This document shows positions 23,602 to 32,838 of a stretch of 40,044 nt of DNA, piece by piece. The stretch is from Streptomyces graminilatus (GTDB lineage: Bacteria; Actinomycetota; Actinomycetes; Streptomycetales; Streptomycetaceae): positions 1-40,044 of the forward strand of contig NZ_LIQQ01000066.1 in the NCBI RefSeq assembly GCF_001418565.1, written 5' to 3'. A program made the translations under genes and the position numbers. The number at the start of each line of letters is the position of its first letter. Positions within the stretch are counted from its first letter, which is position 1. Below the pieces are notes generated by a model that saw only the letters and a list, made by a program, of their open reading frames with translations, was not told the DNA's origin and searched no databases.

Positions 23602-26600
23602 GCACCCTGAGAGACCTCCCCGCACCGAGCCGCCGGGGCTTTCTCGGCGGTACGGCCGCCCTGCTGCTGGTCGCGGGTACGAGCGGACTGCTCGCGCCCG
23701 GCACCGCACGGGCGGTCGGCGACAGGACGGACCGCGGACGTTTCACCCATCCCGGCCTCCTCCACACGGCCGACGACATCGCGCGGATGAAGGCCGCGGT
23801 CGCCGCTCACGAAGCGCCGATCCATGACGGCTACCTCGCGTTCGCGGCCCATGCCCGCTCGAAGTCGACGTACGCCGTCCAGAACACGGGCCAGATCACC
23901 TCCTGGGGCCGTGGCCCCACCAACTTCCAGAACCAGGCCGTCGCCGACTCGGCCGCCGCCTACCAGAACGCCCTCATGTGGTGTGTCACCGGCGAGCGCG
24001 CCCATGCCGACAAGGCACGGGACATCCTCAACGCCTGGTCGGCATCGCTGACCACGGTCACGGGTGCCGACGGTCCGCTGGGCGCCGGCCTCCAGGTCTT
24101 CAAGTTCGTCAACGCGGCCGAGCTGCTGCGCCACAGCGACTACGACGGGTGGACGGACGCGCACATCGCGCGCTGCGAGCGGTCCTTCCTCGACGTCTGG
24201 TATCCGGCGATCTCCGGCTACATGCTCTACGCCAACGGCAACTGGGACCTGACGGCAATTCAGTCCATCCTGGCCATCGGCGTGTTCTGCGAGGAACGCA
24301 CCCTCTTCGAGGACGCCCTGCGCTTCGCCGCGGCCGGCAGCGGCAACGGCAGTGTGCGGGGCCGCGTGGTCACCGACGCCGGCCAGGGGCAGGAGAGCGG
24401 CCGCGACCAAGGACACGAGCAGCTCGCCGTCGGCCTGATGGGCGACGTCGCCCAGGTCGCCTGGAACCAGGGCATCGACCTGTGGGGCTTCGACGACCAT
24501 CGCATCCTCGCCAACGCGGAGTACGCGGCGCGCTACAACCTCGGCGGCGACGTGCCCTTCACCCCCGACCTCGACCGCACCGGCAAATACATCAAGACGA
24601 CCGTCTCCGACAAGGTCCGCGGCAGCCTGCCACCGGCATACGAGATGTACTACGCCCACTACGCCGGCGTCCGCGGCCTCGACACCCCCTACACCAGAGC
24701 GGCCGTCTTCCGCGGCACCGGCGGCGCCCGCTTCGTCGAGGGCGGCAACGACGACCTGCCGAGCTTCGGCACCTTCACCTACGCCGGGACCAAGGCCCCC
24801 GCACCGACCGCGCCGACGACCCCGGCGGGCGTCACCGCCCTCGGCGACTCCGACGCCGTGACCGTGTCCTGGCTGCCCTGCGCGTGGGCGACGACGTACA
24901 CCGTCAGCCGGGCCGGCCGCCCCGAAGGGCCGTACACGAAGATCGCCGCCGGGAAGGCCGAGCCGGAGTACACCGACACCGACGTACACGCGGGACGGAC
25001 GTACTACTACACCGTCACCGCCGCCAACTCGCAAGGAAGCAGCGCCGGTTCGGGTGCGGTGGCCGTCACCGCCGGTCTTCCCCGCCCCTGGTCCACCCGG
25101 GACGTGGGCGAGGTGCGGATCCCCGGGTCCGCCGCCTTCGACGGCGAGCGGTTCCTGCTGGAGGCGTCCGGCACCGCCCACACCTACCGCTGCGTCCATC
25201 TCCCGTTGCGTGGCGACGGCACGATCACCGCGCGGGTCGTGTTCCCGCTCAGCTCGCAGTACGCCAAGATCGGCGTCACCCTGCGCGACTCCCTCGACGC
25301 GGACGCCGCCCACGCCTCGATGCTGATCCAGGGGCTGCCGCTGCACACCTGGAGCGGCGTGTGGACCGTACGGCCCGAGGCGGGCGCGAGCGTCTCCGCC
25401 ACCGGCAGTACGCCCGTCCCGCCCACCCAGCGGCAGGCCATCACCGCGTCGGCCGCCTTCCCGATCTCCGACCTCGGCGAGCTGCCCGAGTCGGCGACCC
25501 CGCTGCGGGCGCCGTACGTCGAGGGCGCGGGCGACGGCTACCGGCTGCGGGCGCCCTACTGGGTGCGGGTGACCCGCAGGGGCCGCCGCTGCACGGGCGC
25601 GATCTCCCCGGATGGCATCCGCTGGACCCAAGTCGGCGCCAGCGACGTCGAGTTGGGTGCTACGGCGTACGCGGGTCTCGTCCTCACCTCCTGCCTGGGT
25701 GTCGACGCGGACTACGCCGAGACCGGAACGGGCGCCTTCGACAACGTCAGCGTGACCTCCGCGAACTCCGGCGAGGTCTGGTCCCCGCCCCGCCCCACCC
25801 GCACCGCCACCGGACTGAAAGCGTCACCCGGCGCCGATGCCGTGGAGCTGACCTGGACCGACCAGGATCTCTCCGCCCGCTACAAGGTGCTGCGCTCCAC
25901 GACCGCCGACGGCCGCTACGAGACGATCGCGACCGGCATAGGCCCGGTCGGTTTCGGCACCCGGATCCGGTACGCGGACGCCACGGGGACCCCCGGCGGG
26001 ACGTACCACTACGTCGTGGCGAAGACGAGCCACGGCGGGCGCGGTCCGCTCTCCACGCCTGTGTCCGCCCGGATGCCGGCCCCGGGCCCGCCCCGACTCA
26101 CCTCCGCCACCCAGGCGTTCGCGAACAAGGGCGTTCCCTTCTGCCATCTCCTGCGTGCCTCGCACGAGCCCGTACGGTTCGGCGCGGCCGGGCTGCCCGA
26201 CGGTCTCCGCCTCGACAGGCGCACCGGCCTGGTATCCGGAACGCCCACCGAGAGCGGGGTGTTCACGGTCACCACGACTGCGGGCAACGCCTCCGGCGAC
26301 GGCACCGACACGCTCACCCTCATGGTCGGCACACCCCCGCCGGCCCCTTGGACGTACGGCGACCTCGGTGACCCGGTGCTCGACGAGCGCGCCTTCGGCA
26401 CGCTCGGCGTGGTCGCGATCCGCACCCCGGGCAGCACGTCGTACGACGACGGGACCTTCACCGTGCGCGGAGCCGGCGTCGACCTGAACGTCAACAACCA
26501 GGCGATGACGGGCCAGTTCGTACGACGCACCGTCACCGGCGACTGCGAGATCACCGCCAGGCTCGGCTCCCGCACGGGCGCGAGTGCCGACCAGGTGGGA

Positions 26601-26945
26601 CTGCTGATGGCCAAGTCGCTGTCGCCGTTCGACCAGGCCGCCGGGGCCGTCGTCACCGGCGGGACCACCGCGCAGCTCATGCTGCGCACGACCGTCGCCG
26701 GAAAGTCGGCGTTCACCGGGAACGCCACCGCCGGCCTTCCCTGTCTGCTGCGGCTGAAGCGCGTCGGGACCGCCTTCACCGCAACCCTGTCCACCGATGA
26801 CGGTGCCACCTGGACCACCCTCGCCACCGGCGAGATCCCCGGATTCGGTGACGCCCCCTACCACGTGGGCCTGGTGGTCTGCTCGCGCGACCAACTGGCC
26901 CGCTGCACCACCGAGTTCAACGAGGTGAGCATCACCACCGACTGA
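23598..26945 (+). CDS. Large secreted multidomain polysaccharide lyase (alginate-lyase-like domain plus accessory domains)
   Basis: This 1115-residue protein starts with a Tat-like signal (SRRGFLGGTAALLLVAG, about residues 11-27). Residues 45-400 are an alginate-lyase-like alpha/alpha-toroid with NWDL and ESGRDQGHEQ motifs shared with the following gene. After it come a fibronectin III module (about 400-490), a concanavalin-like DUF1349-type module (490-710), a second FN3 (about 720-810), a putative Ig/cadherin-like module (LPDGLRLDRRTGLVSGTPTE) and a final DUF1349-type module. The appendages probably bind the insoluble substrate. The family removes uronic-acid residues by beta-elimination; the substrate here is not known. 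Confidence 0.8.
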   Translation: MSTLRDLPAPSRRGFLGGTAALLLVAGTSGLLAPGTARAVGDRTDRGRFTHPGLLHTADDIARMKAAVAAHEAPIHDGYLAFAAHARSKSTYAVQNTGQITSWGRGPTNFQNQAVADSAAAYQNALMWCVTGERAHADKARDILNAWSASLTTVTGADGPLGAGLQVFKFVNAAELLRHSDYDGWTDAHIARCERSFLDVWYPAISGYMLYANGNWDLTAIQSILAIGVFCEERTLFEDALRFAAAGSGNGSVRGRVVTDAGQGQESGRDQGHEQLAVGLMGDVAQVAWNQGIDLWGFDDHRILANAEYAARYNLGGDVPFTPDLDRTGKYIKTTVSDKVRGSLPPAYEMYYAHYAGVRGLDTPYTRAAVFRGTGGARFVEGGNDDLPSFGTFTYAGTKAPAPTAPTTPAGVTALGDSDAVTVSWLPCAWATTYTVSRAGRPEGPYTKIAAGKAEPEYTDTDVHAGRTYYYTVTAANSQGSSAGSGAVAVTAGLPRPWSTRDVGEVRIPGSAAFDGERFLLEASGTAHTYRCVHLPLRGDGTITARVVFPLSSQYAKIGVTLRDSLDADAAHASMLIQGLPLHTWSGVWTVRPEAGASVSATGSTPVPPTQRQAITASAAFPISDLGELPESATPLRAPYVEGAGDGYRLRAPYWVRVTRRGRRCTGAISPDGIRWTQVGASDVELGATAYAGLVLTSCLGVDADYAETGTGAFDNVSVTSANSGEVWSPPRPTRTATGLKASPGADAVELTWTDQDLSARYKVLRSTTADGRYETIATGIGPVGFGTRIRYADATGTPGGTYHYVVAKTSHGGRGPLSTPVSARMPAPGPPRLTSATQAFANKGVPFCHLLRASHEPVRFGAAGLPDGLRLDRRTGLVSGTPTESGVFTVTTTAGNASGDGTDTLTLMVGTPPPAPWTYGDLGDPVLDERAFGTLGVVAIRTPGSTSYDDGTFTVRGAGVDLNVNNQAMTGQFVRRTVTGDCEITARLGSRTGASADQVGLLMAKSLSPFDQAAGAVVTGGTTAQLMLRTTVAGKSAFTGNATAGLPCLLRLKRVGTAFTATLSTDDGATWTTLATGEIPGFGDAPYHVGLVVCSRDQLARCTTEFNEVSITTD

Positions 26946-26971
26946 TGCCCCCACGGATTGGAGTCGTACCA

Positions 26972-28240
26972 ATGAGCCGCACTTCCCCCCACCAGCACCT
27001 CCCCACAGGTCAGTTGAGCCGTCGCGGTCTGCTCAGGACCACGGGCGGTCTCACCGCGGCCGTCGCTCTCGGCGCTGCGTCTGCCGCAACCACGGCGGTC
27101 GTCGCCGCCCCATCGGCGGACGCGGCGCCCGCGACCTTCACGCACCCCGGCATGCTGCACAACGCCGGTGACATCAACCGGGCCAAGGTCAGGGTCGCCG
27201 CGGGCAACGACCCCTGGCTGTCCGGCTGGAAGCGCCTGACCGCCAACTCCCACTCCCAGTCCACCTGGACCAACCGGGCCACCGCCACGATCGTCCGCGG
27301 AGGCGACGGACAGAACTACCCCGTGCTCTACAACGACATCGCCGCCGCCTACCAGAACGCCCTGCGCTGGCGCATCGGCGGCACGGAGGACAACGCCCGA
27401 TGCGCGGCCACCATCCTCAACGCGTGGTCGAGGACCCTGAGAACCGTCACCGGCAACGCGGACCGGTTCCTCGCCGCCGGTATCTACGGCTGGCAGTTCG
27501 CCAACGCCTGCGAACTCATGCGCGGCTACAGCGGGTTCGACCTCGCCGCCGCCCGGGAGATGCTGGTCAGGGTCTTCTACCCGCTCAACAACCAGTTCCT
27601 CAACGACCACAACGGCGCCTGCATCACCAACTACTGGTCCAACTGGGACCTGTGCAACATGGCCTCGGTGATGGCCATCGGGATCCTCACCGACAACGCC
27701 GCCAAGTACGACCAGGCCGTGAACTACTTCAAGAACGGCGCCGGAAACGGCGCCATCCGCAGGGCGGTGCCCTTCCTGTACTCCGGCGTCGAGGGATACG
27801 ACCTCGGCCAGTGGCAGGAGTCCGGCCGCGACCAGGGCCACACCATGATGGCCATCGGCCAGATGGGCGCCCTCTGTGAGATGGCCTGGAACCAGGGCGA
27901 CGACCTCTACTCCTACGACGGCCGCCGCTTCATGAAGGCCGCCCAGTACGTGGCCAAGTACAACCTCGGCAACAACGTCCCGTACACCACCTACAACTGG
28001 GGGAGCGGCCAGAACTGCGCCCCGCAGTCACAGACCGTGATCAGCGCAGCCAGCCGCGGCCAGGTCCGCCCGGTCTGGGCCATGCTCCACTACCACTACA
28101 ACCGGCGCGTGAACCTCGACGACAAGTACATCAGCCAGATGTGCTTCTCGGTCGCCCCCGAGGGCGGCGGCGGTGACTACGGCACGACCAGCGGTGGCTT
28201 CGACCAGCTCGGCTTCGGCACGCTGATGTACGCCAAGTAA
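26972..28240 (+). CDS. Secreted single-domain alginate-lyase-family protein
   Basis: This 422-residue protein starts after GGAG and has a Tat signal (SRRGLLRTTGG, about residues 16-26, with cleavage probably after ADA). The rest aligns along its full length with the catalytic domain of the preceding protein: FTHPGMLHNAGDI, NWDL, ESGRDQGHTM, MAWNQGDDLYSYD and YNLGNNVPYTT are shared. It lacks accessory modules and may act on soluble chains released by the larger enzyme. It lies 26 bp downstream in the same operon. Confidence 0.82.
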   Translation: MSRTSPHQHLPTGQLSRRGLLRTTGGLTAAVALGAASAATTAVVAAPSADAAPATFTHPGMLHNAGDINRAKVRVAAGNDPWLSGWKRLTANSHSQSTWTNRATATIVRGGDGQNYPVLYNDIAAAYQNALRWRIGGTEDNARCAATILNAWSRTLRTVTGNADRFLAAGIYGWQFANACELMRGYSGFDLAAAREMLVRVFYPLNNQFLNDHNGACITNYWSNWDLCNMASVMAIGILTDNAAKYDQAVNYFKNGAGNGAIRRAVPFLYSGVEGYDLGQWQESGRDQGHTMMAIGQMGALCEMAWNQGDDLYSYDGRRFMKAAQYVAKYNLGNNVPYTTYNWGSGQNCAPQSQTVISAASRGQVRPVWAMLHYHYNRRVNLDDKYISQMCFSVAPEGGGGDYGTTSGGFDQLGFGTLMYAK

Positions 28241-28349
28241 CCGGGTACGCCGAACAGCCCTCTCATCCGCTCGTGCGCCGGAATACCGGGCCACATGAGT
28301 TGCTCCGATCTTCATGGTGCACGAGCGCGGTGAGGAGGCTGGTGGACGA

Positions 28350-28464
28350 ATGACGGCAGTCCAGGCAGACCCCGTGGTGAGCACGCCCTACGGTTCGGTA
28401 CGGCCGGTACGTGAACGGCGTCGCCGTGTTCCGGGGCTCTGCCTTGGTAGGCAGCCGGCTGTAG
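28350..28464 (+). pseudogene. Type-B carboxylesterase N-terminal remnant
   Basis: From ATG 28350 the frame reads VVSTPYGSVR, the usual opening of type-B carboxylesterases. After a frame change near 28405 the next frame continues RYVNGVAVFRG, the following conserved strand, then ends at TAG 28462-28464. Only about 35 of roughly 500 codons remain. The rest of the 28241-28544 gap shows nothing else recognisable. Confidence 0.5.
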
Positions 28465-28544
28465 CGTGAAGCCCGGTGAAGCGAATCTTTGTACGCCCCG
28501 ACACATCAGGATGAATCGCCCCGCTCGGGTCCGCGGTCTCCGCC

Positions 28545-29387
28545 TCACCGGCGGCGCAGGCCGACGCTGATCACCTGGCCGGTCTGACGGGCGGCTTCCC
28601 CCAGCCGCTCCAAGTGGTGCGTGGGATCGGTCAGGACGCAGAGGGCCGCCACCGGTGCGCCGTCCGCGCCGAGCAGCGGTACCGCCGCGCAGCACACCCC
28701 GCTCACCACTTCCTCCCGATCGAACGCGACACCCCGGTCCCGGATCGCGGCGGCCTCCTGCGGCCAGGACGCGGGGAACGGCCCCAGAAGGGGATTCGGG
28801 CCGGCCCCGGCCACCAGAGCCTTGCCCGCCGCGGTGAACCATGGCCAGGTCGTACCGGTCCGCGGCAGTACTGGCCGCTCGGCCTCGCCGGGACTCCACT
28901 CCACCATCAGGGTCTCGCCCCTCCACAGCACGGCGATCCCCACCGTCATACCGGTTGTCTCCACCAGACGCCGCACCGGCTCCCTCGCGACGGACCGCAA
29001 CCGGGGATGCGGCTGCCACTCGCGCCCGAGGCTGAAGATCCGCAGTCCCACCCGGTAACTCCCGCGGCACCGCTCCACCGCGCCCAGGTCCGCCAGCTGT
29101 TCCAGCAGCCGGTAGGCGGTCGTCTTGGGCAGCCCGCACTCGGATGCCAGCCTTGTGGGTCCGGCCTCCACGGCCCGTTCCACCGCTTCCAGCAACGCGA
29201 AGGCACCCTCCAGCACGCTCCGTCCGCCGACGCCCGCCGCGGAGGCCGCAGCCGGGACAGTCGCACCGGCCGTACCCGCGGCCGTCCCCGCAGACCCGGG
29301 TGGCGGCGATGGAAGGCCCCCCGGCATGGCCTCCGACCGCTGCCCCGCCCCCTGTGTCCCCGGTGCGATCACTCCACGTCCGGTCAA
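28545..29387 (-). CDS. IclR-family transcriptional regulator
   Basis: This 280-residue protein has an Ala/Gly/Pro-rich N-terminal tail (residues 1-50), a winged helix (about 55-115, ASECGLPKTTAYRLLEQLADLG) and an IclR effector domain to the end. The best start is a TTG at 29387 because GGGAGG lies seven bases upstream; an internal GTG six codons later is possible. It is unrelated in detail to the 2.5-4.2 kb pair. It is divergent from the AfsR-like gene but may equally belong to the polysaccharide locus, whose last gene ends 304 bp away on the opposite strand. Confidence 0.85.
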   Translation of the reverse strand: MTGRGVIAPGTQGAGQRSEAMPGGLPSPPPGSAGTAAGTAGATVPAAASAAGVGGRSVLEGAFALLEAVERAVEAGPTRLASECGLPKTTAYRLLEQLADLGAVERCRGSYRVGLRIFSLGREWQPHPRLRSVAREPVRRLVETTGMTVGIAVLWRGETLMVEWSPGEAERPVLPRTGTTWPWFTAAGKALVAGAGPNPLLGPFPASWPQEAAAIRDRGVAFDREEVVSGVCCAAVPLLGADGAPVAALCVLTDPTHHLERLGEAARQTGQVISVGLRRR

Positions 29388-29594
29388 CTCGTCGCCTCCC
29401 CGCTTGCCTCTTGTGCGGACGGCGGGCGAAGGCCTCCGCCGCCGAGCCTGGACGCGATGCGGTCGTCGCCCGTCTGTTCGACCGCCTCAGCAGACTGGCA
29501 CCGGTGTGTGGGTTGAAACCTTGCCGAAGGCTTGTCGCTTCGCACGCACGTCCGCGAAAAAGGGAGAACACTCTTCCGAGAGGGGGCGGGTGAC

Positions 29595-32468
29595 ATGGTG
29601 GACGTGCAGTTGCTCGGGCCTGTGGAGCTGTCGGTGGGGGGCCGCGTGGTGGAGGTGGGGCCGCCACAACGCCGTACGGTGATGGCCGCCCTGGCGGTGG
29701 ACGTCGGCCGGCCCGTCGCCGTCGACGTGGTCATCGAACGGGTCTGGGGCACACGTGCGCCGGACGGGGCGCGGACCGCGGTGCACGCCCATGTCGCCCG
29801 GATCCGGCGGGTGTGTGAACAGGCCGCGCAAACGGCGAGAGAGCCCTTACGTCTTGTGCGGCGCTCGGGCGGGTACTTGCTGGAAGCCCGCCCGGGCCAG
29901 GTGGACTTGTACCGGTTCCAACAACTGATCGACCAGGCACGGTTGCTGGAGCGGACCGACCCGGCGCGGGCGCGGCTGCTGGGCGACGCGCTCGGCCTGT
30001 GGCGCGGAGAACCCCTGTCCGGTCTGCAGGGGCAGTGGGCAGCGCGGATGCGCGAGGCCTGGCGGCGACAGCGCCAGGACGCCGCCGTGGGATGGGCTCG
30101 CGCGGAGCTGCGCCTCGGTGATCCCGCGTCCGTCATCGGCCCGCTGACCGGTCTGCTCGGGGAGTATCCGTTGGCGGAACCCCTGGCCGAAGCGCTGATG
30201 CGGGCGCTGCACGACACCGGGCGCAGCGCGGAGGCACTGGACTGGTACGCCGCTGTCCGCGAACGGCTGGCGGAGGAGCTGGGTACGGATCCGGGGCCGG
30301 CGCTGCGACAACTGCACCAGACGATCCTGCGGGGCCACGGGTCCACGTCCGCCGCACGGCCCACGCCCCCGCCACAGTGGCTGTCGGCGGTGGTGCGGTC
30401 GGCCGAGCCTCCCGCCCAACTGCCCATGGCCGTACGCGGATTCACCGGCCGTGACGAGGCGCTGGGCCGCCTCGCAGCGATCCTCGCCTCGGCGGAGAAC
30501 GAGTCCGCGGCGGTGGTGATCTCGGCGGTGTCGGGCATGGCGGGGGTCGGGAAGACGGCGCTGGCGATGCACTGGGCGCGCCAGGTGCGGAGCGCGTTCC
30601 CCGACGGGCAGCTGTATGTGAACCTGCGGGGGTTTGATCCGCGGGGGGCGGTGGTGCCTGCGACGGAGGCGGTACGGGGTTTTCTGAACGCCCTCGGGGT
30701 GCAGCCGGAGCGGGTGCCGCCGGGCCTGGAGGCCCAAGCGGGGCTGTACCGGAGTCTGTTGGCGGGGCGGCGGATGATCGTGGTGCTGGACAACGCCCGG
30801 GACGAGGAACAGGTCCGTCCGTTGTTGCCGGGGTCGGTCGGTTGCATGGCGCTGGTGACGAGCCGGAACCGTCTGACCGGGTTGGCGGTGACGGAGGGCG
30901 CCCATCTGCTGGCGGTGGAGTCGCTGAGTCCGGACGCGGCGCGGGACATGCTGGCGGAGCGGCTCGGGGCGGGACGGGCGGCGGCCGAGCCGGAGGCCGT
31001 GGCGGACATCGTCGCCTCGTGCGGGGGACTGCCGCTGGCGTTGGCGGTGGTGGCGGCCCGTGCGGCCATAGAGCCCCGCAGGCCGTTGGGGGCGCTGGCG
31101 GAGGAACTGAGGGAGGCGGGCGGCCGGCTGGACGCACTGGACGTGGGGGAGGAGGCCAGCCGGGTGCGGGCGGCGTTCTCGTGGTCCTACAGCGTGCTCA
31201 GCGCCGGTGCGGCCCGGATGTTCCGGCTGCTGGCCCTGCACCCGGGGCCGGACGTGGGTCACGCGGCGGCGGCCGCGCTGGCGGGGGTGCCGCCGGAACG
31301 GGCCCGGGGACTGCTGAGCGAACTGACCGGCGGGCACCTGCTGGTGGAGCAGGTACCGGGACGGTACGCGTTCCACGACCTCCTGCGGGTGTACGCCGGG
31401 GAGTTGGTGGCCGCGTGCGACGGTGAGCGGGTGCGGCGGGAGGCGTTGCACCGGATGATGGATCACTACCTGCACACCGCGAGGGCGGCCGATGTACTGG
31501 TGACTCCGCAGCCCAATCCGGTGGCCACGCCTCCGGCCGCGCCCGGTTCCAACGTGGGTGAGCCCGCCGACTACGAGCAGGCGCGGGCCTGGCTCGTCGC
31601 CGAGCACGCGGTGCTGCTGGAGATCGTGCGGCAGCCGCCGCCGGACTTCGACGGCCATGTGTGGCGGCTGGTCGCGGTGTTGACCACCTTTCTGGACCGG
31701 GACGGGTACTGGCAGGTGCTGCTGGCGGCCGGGCACACAGCGCTGGCCGCGGCCCGGCGTGAGGGTGCCCTGGCCGGTGAGGCGGCTTCCTACCGCAGTC
31801 TGGGGCTGGCGCTGGACCGGTTGAAGCGCACGGGACCGGCCCGGGAGCACTACCTGCGAGCACTGGAGCTGTTCGGCATGCTGGGCAGTGATGCGGGCCA
31901 GGCCCGTACGCATCAGCATCTCGCGCGGATGTCGGGGGCACTGGGGCGTCCCCGACAGGCGCTGGAGCACGCGCTCCGGAGCTTGGAGCACTACCGGAGG
32001 GCGGGCGACCGGGCGGGGCAGTCCGCGGCGCTGAACCACATCGGCTGGCGGCAGGCGAACCTCGGCGACCACCTCGGCGCGTTGGTCCACTGCGAGCAGG
32101 CTCTGGAGCTCGCCCGCGCCACCGGGGACGTGGACGGGCAGGCCCACATCTCGGACAGTCTGGGCTACATCCATCATCACCTGGGCCGGTATCAGGAGGC
32201 GGTCGACTGCTACCGTCAGGCGGCGCAGCTGCACCGCGCCACCGGCGAGCGCCACAGCGAGGCCGCCTGTCTGCTCTGCCTCGGCGACAGCCACCTCAGC
32301 GTCCAGCAGCCCGGCGCGGCCCGCGAGGCATGGACGCGGGCCCTGGCCCTCACCGACGAACTCGGCCTCCCCGACGACGACCCCCTGCGCGCCGGAATCC
32401 GCGACCGCCTGGGCTTCGCGGCCACCTCGGACAGTCCTTCCGACCCCGTCCCGGTCCAGCCCCAGTAG
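29595..32468 (+). CDS. AfsR-like pathway regulator (SARP domain + NB-ARC ATPase + TPR)
   Basis: This 957-residue protein has a SARP winged helix (1-95, VQLLGPVELSVGG and AVHAHVARIRR) and a BTAD domain (100-250, EPLAEALMRALHDTGRSAEAL). An NB-ARC ATPase follows, with P-loop GMAGVGKTA (Lys320) and VVLDNARDEEQV as Walker B. TPR repeats span about 690-930. Leu85 is encoded by TTA (29847-29849), so translation should depend on the bldA tRNA and be late in development. It lies directly upstream of the RiPP genes on the same strand and is probably their activator. Short leader: GAGAGGGGGCGGG precedes the ATG. Confidence 0.93.
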   Translation: MVDVQLLGPVELSVGGRVVEVGPPQRRTVMAALAVDVGRPVAVDVVIERVWGTRAPDGARTAVHAHVARIRRVCEQAAQTAREPLRLVRRSGGYLLEARPGQVDLYRFQQLIDQARLLERTDPARARLLGDALGLWRGEPLSGLQGQWAARMREAWRRQRQDAAVGWARAELRLGDPASVIGPLTGLLGEYPLAEPLAEALMRALHDTGRSAEALDWYAAVRERLAEELGTDPGPALRQLHQTILRGHGSTSAARPTPPPQWLSAVVRSAEPPAQLPMAVRGFTGRDEALGRLAAILASAENESAAVVISAVSGMAGVGKTALAMHWARQVRSAFPDGQLYVNLRGFDPRGAVVPATEAVRGFLNALGVQPERVPPGLEAQAGLYRSLLAGRRMIVVLDNARDEEQVRPLLPGSVGCMALVTSRNRLTGLAVTEGAHLLAVESLSPDAARDMLAERLGAGRAAAEPEAVADIVASCGGLPLALAVVAARAAIEPRRPLGALAEELREAGGRLDALDVGEEASRVRAAFSWSYSVLSAGAARMFRLLALHPGPDVGHAAAAALAGVPPERARGLLSELTGGHLLVEQVPGRYAFHDLLRVYAGELVAACDGERVRREALHRMMDHYLHTARAADVLVTPQPNPVATPPAAPGSNVGEPADYEQARAWLVAEHAVLLEIVRQPPPDFDGHVWRLVAVLTTFLDRDGYWQVLLAAGHTALAAARREGALAGEAASYRSLGLALDRLKRTGPAREHYLRALELFGMLGSDAGQARTHQHLARMSGALGRPRQALEHALRSLEHYRRAGDRAGQSAALNHIGWRQANLGDHLGALVHCEQALELARATGDVDGQAHISDSLGYIHHHLGRYQEAVDCYRQAAQLHRATGERHSEAACLLCLGDSHLSVQQPGAAREAWTRALALTDELGLPDDDPLRAGIRDRLGFAATSDSPSDPVPVQPQ

Positions 32469-32633
32469 GCCGGGGCACCAGGCCGGTCGTTCCAGATCTT
32501 CGGTCCGCTGAGCGGAACAGAGCTCGACAGGGCGTTCCACGCCGACCACACTTTCGGAGCGTTATGACGCACCGGCGCCCTTTTGCTCCTTTCGCGCGCC
32601 GGTTCCTTCGAGCGGTGGAGGGGAGGGAACCTC

Positions 32634-32720
32634 ATGGAGAAGACCATCGTGGAGAACGACCCGCAGATCGACGATCAGGATTCGGCCCTGATCTCGGTGT
32701 CGGTCAGCGTCAGTTTCTGA
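32634..32720 (+). CDS. RiPP precursor peptide 1 (28 aa)
   Basis: The strong GGAGGGGAGGGA site precedes ATG 32634. The peptide has the leader MEKTIVENDPQIDDQDSA and the C-terminal core LISVSVSVSF, a strict Ser/Val alternation closed by Phe. It shares the MEKT-x-V-x-NDPQ leader with the next small gene and lies upstream of a radical SAM RiPP enzyme. No GG-type cleavage site is present. The alternating pattern predicts an extended beta-strand with Val side chains on one face. It was too short for a routine ORF list but has a good ribosome-binding site, a paralogue and the right context. Confidence 0.88.
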   Translation: MEKTIVENDPQIDDQDSALISVSVSVSF

Positions 32721-32735
32721 CGCTGTCACAACGGG

Positions 32736-32758
32736 TCCCCACCGTTATTCCGTGGGGA
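32736..32758 (+). terminator. Small hairpin after precursor 1
   Basis: TCCCCAC and GTGGGGA pair across a nine-base loop and are followed by TTT. It lies 15 bases after the precursor 1 stop and may stabilise or partly terminate the precursor transcript. Confidence 0.5.
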
Positions 32759-32765
32759 TTTCAGG

Positions 32766-32806
32766 CGCTTCCGGTGCGACCGGATGCTCCGGTCGCACCG
32801 GAAGCG
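32766..32806 (+). terminator. Perfect 19-bp hairpin between the two precursor genes
   Basis: The arm CGCTTCCGGTGCGACCGGA (32766-32784) pairs perfectly with 32788-32806 over a three-base loop, extendable by two G-U pairs. No U-tract follows. Its place between the two precursors suggests an attenuator or RNA-stability element that raises precursor 1 over the enzymes. Confidence 0.7.
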
Positions 32807-32838
32807 TTCAACTTCGAGCGACCGGGGGGAGGAGTGTC

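Noticed and set aside
29847..32549. 900-codon minus-strand frame opposite the AfsR-like gene
   Set aside because: Shadow frame: the plus strand encodes clear SARP, NB-ARC and TPR motifs.
32469..32633. Possible SARP heptamer repeats before the RiPP genes
   Set aside because: I looked for spaced TCGAGC-like direct repeats and a paired -35/-10 and found none I could defend.
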